From Saprospiraceae bacterium (GTDB taxonomy: Bacteria; Bacteroidota; Bacteroidia; Chitinophagales; Saprospiraceae), in the NCBI GenBank assembly GCA_021604865.1, contig BQJU01000016.1, positions 62,001 to 126,000 of the forward strand: a stretch of 64,000 nt of DNA, read 5' to 3'. Below are positions 62,808 to 64,000 of this stretch, in pieces. Under the pieces are notes generated by a model, which was not told the DNA's origin, did not search any database, and saw only the letters and a list, made by a program, of their open reading frames with translations. The number at the start of each line of letters is the position of its first letter. The stretch's first letter is position 1. A program made the position numbers and the translations under genes.

Positions 62808-63662
62808 ATGGAATTTATTATTCCCGATCTGGCAAGTGCCGAAGTGTGGATGAGTCTGCTGACCCTCACATTCCTTGAGATTGTGCTGGGGATAGATAAT
62901 ATCATCTTTATTTCAATTGCTGCCAATAAACTGGATCCCGAAGACCGGCCAAGAGCTACCAATATTGGGTTGATATTGGCTATGGTAATGAGAATTGTTT
63001 TGTTGTTTGGAGTATCCATTCTTGTGGCAATGGAAGAACCGTGGATCGAATTTGAAAATAGCTTTATTCAAGCAGGATTTTCCGGGCAAAGCCTGATTTT
63101 GATTGTCGGCGGCATATTTCTTTTGTACAAGAGTACCAATGAAATACACCACAAGCTGGAAGGGGAGGACCACGGTGGTGAAAAATCGAAGAAGAGTAAA
63201 GTTAAGGAGTCTATCAGCAATGCCATTGTCCAGATTACGCTAATTAATATCGTGTTTTCTTTTGATTCTATTCTTACGGCTGTGGGGATGACCAATGGTC
63301 TTTCCGGTGCATTAATCATTATGATCGTGGCCGTTGTCATTTCAGTGCTGATTATGATGCTTTTTGCGGTACCGGTAGGCAACTTTGTCAACAAACACCC
63401 GTCGATTCAAATGTTAGGCTTATCTTTTTTGATCCTCATTGGTTTTATGCTTATTATTGAGGGTGGGCACCTGGCTCATTTGACTATTGCCGGGTCTACC
63501 ATAGGTACTGTACCTAAGGGTTACTTATATTTTGCCATCAGCTTTTCACTTTTTGTGGAATTCCTCAATATGCGGTTGCGCAAGAACAAAAAACCAAGCA
63601 AAACCGTTCAATTACACGGGGTTAAGGAAGAAGCAATGCGCGAAGGACTACTTGAAAAGTAA
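62808..63662 (+). CDS. TerC family integral membrane protein
   Basis: 284 aa, about seven membrane helices. The hallmark acidic motifs are present: LEIVLGIDNIIFISIAA near the N-terminus and NIVFSFDSILTAVGM in the middle. TerC/Alx-type proteins export Mn(II) or related ions; tellurium resistance is not implied by the gene alone. Confidence 0.93.
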   Translation: MEFIIPDLASAEVWMSLLTLTFLEIVLGIDNIIFISIAANKLDPEDRPRATNIGLILAMVMRIVLLFGVSILVAMEEPWIEFENSFIQAGFSGQSLILIVGGIFLLYKSTNEIHHKLEGEDHGGEKSKKSKVKESISNAIVQITLINIVFSFDSILTAVGMTNGLSGALIIMIVAVVISVLIMMLFAVPVGNFVNKHPSIQMLGLSFLILIGFMLIIEGGHLAHLTIAGSTIGTVPKGYLYFAISFSLFVEFLNMRLRKNKKPSKTVQLHGVKEEAMREGLLEK

Positions 63663-63733
63663 GTATCAGGAGTCAGGTCTTTAGATTCTCTGACCTCAGC
63701 CCTTGTTCTGTTAGAAAAATAAAAATACAAAAG

Positions 63734-64000
63734 ATGATTTCAAGAAAAAAAGACATGGCGCTCCTCATACTTCGGCTTGTTTTTGGCGGACTAATGTTAC
63801 TCGGTCATGGTTGGGGCAAATTGACAAAGTTATTGGCTGGACCACCTTATAAATTTAGTGATCCTATTGGGTTGGGAGTAGACCTTTCCCTTATACTGGC
63901 CACTTTGGCTGAAGCAGGGTGTGCTCTGTTGGTCATTATCGGATTATTTACCCGCTATGCAACCATTCCCCTAATATTCACCATGTTAGTCGCCTTTTTT
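63734..64000 (+). CDS. DoxX family membrane protein, 5' part (runs off the window end)
   Basis: 89 codons from the ATG at 63734, open to the window end. MALLILRLVFGGLMLLGHGWGKL, then LILATLAEAGCALLVIIGLFTRYATIPLIFTMLVA are the DoxX signature helices. DoxX proteins are small quinone-related membrane proteins of varied role. It is 71 bp after terC, same strand. Confidence 0.9.
   Translation, partial: MISRKKDMALLILRLVFGGLMLLGHGWGKLTKLLAGPPYKFSDPIGLGVDLSLILATLAEAGCALLVIIGLFTRYATIPLIFTMLVAFF

Noticed and set aside
62808-63662. Call as a tellurite resistance gene
   Set aside because: TerC-fold proteins without other ter genes are usually metal exporters; no ter cluster is present.

Overview
The window is a chromosomal segment of a Bacteroidota bacterium, most likely of the Saprospiria/Lewinella type. 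The signs are five secreted proteins with type IX secretion (T9SS) C-terminal sorting domains, TAnnTTTG-type -7 promoter boxes, an ECF sigma operon with an EAD11-TPR protein nearby, a HYC_CC_PP family protein, a fused CcoN-CcoO oxidase subunit, and DUF6495-like and choice-of-anchor B proteins. No rRNA, tRNA, CRISPR array, phage or intact transposase gene was seen.

Layout. 1-610: 5' part of rmuC (minus). 611-1692: about 1.1 kb without a convincing gene, holding a 15-bp tandem repeat and a 31-bp palindrome. 1693-5987 (minus): EAD11-TM-TPR protein, ECF sigma factor with a visible ECF-type promoter, membrane protein (possible anti-sigma), and a secreted intradiol-dioxygenase-like protein. 6274-8841: ExbB-ExbD-ExbD-TonB energy transduction operon ending in a perfect terminator, then folC. 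10279-24086: a copper/heavy-metal resistance island (HMA-AraC regulator, HMA-MauE membrane protein, CopB-like ATPase, HYC_CC_PP protein, CusA/CusC/CusB-like tripartite pump, periplasmic HMA protein, secreted BNR-like protein with a CECC motif, small metal-binding lipoprotein). 24442-26631: a large T9SS protein.

26684-39517 is the respiratory region. It holds a Usp protein with a cysteine-less thioredoxin-like N-terminus, a FixL-like PAS histidine kinase keeping the heme-ligand His and the Arg of FixL, a receiver-Crp/Fnr fusion regulator, and the cbb3 oxidase genes (minus strand: ccoI, ccoS, ccoNO, ccoQ, ccoP, ccoG, fixH, SafE-like). Three promoters (ccoI, ccoS operon, usp) each carry two Fnr-like dyads exactly 23 bp apart, in the same geometry relative to the promoter. 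The inferred circuit is O2 -> FixL-like kinase -> FixJ/FixK-like fusion -> cbb3 oxidase, its copper ATPase and Usp.

39811-53956: a cell-surface glycan/export-like region (NodU-type carbamoyltransferase, SGNH hydrolase, two GT-C-like membrane proteins, GT2, SxtJ-like protein, PQQ-type sugar dehydrogenase with PKD and T9SS domains, CotH kinase with beta-helix, DUF4956). 54167-64000: mixed genes (coiled-coil membrane protein, metallophosphoesterase, D-amino-acid-oxidase-like protein, thioredoxin, UbiX, FKBP, TrmD, choice-of-anchor B protein, DUF6495-like, TerC, partial DoxX).

Two dispersed repeat families stand out: a 170-194 bp element with long imperfect inverted arms (two copies, one forming the 3' end of a gene), and a family of palindromes built on CATGTTTGGAGGTC that occurs between genes throughout the second half. 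All calls come from reading the sequence and recalled family motifs; no database search was run.
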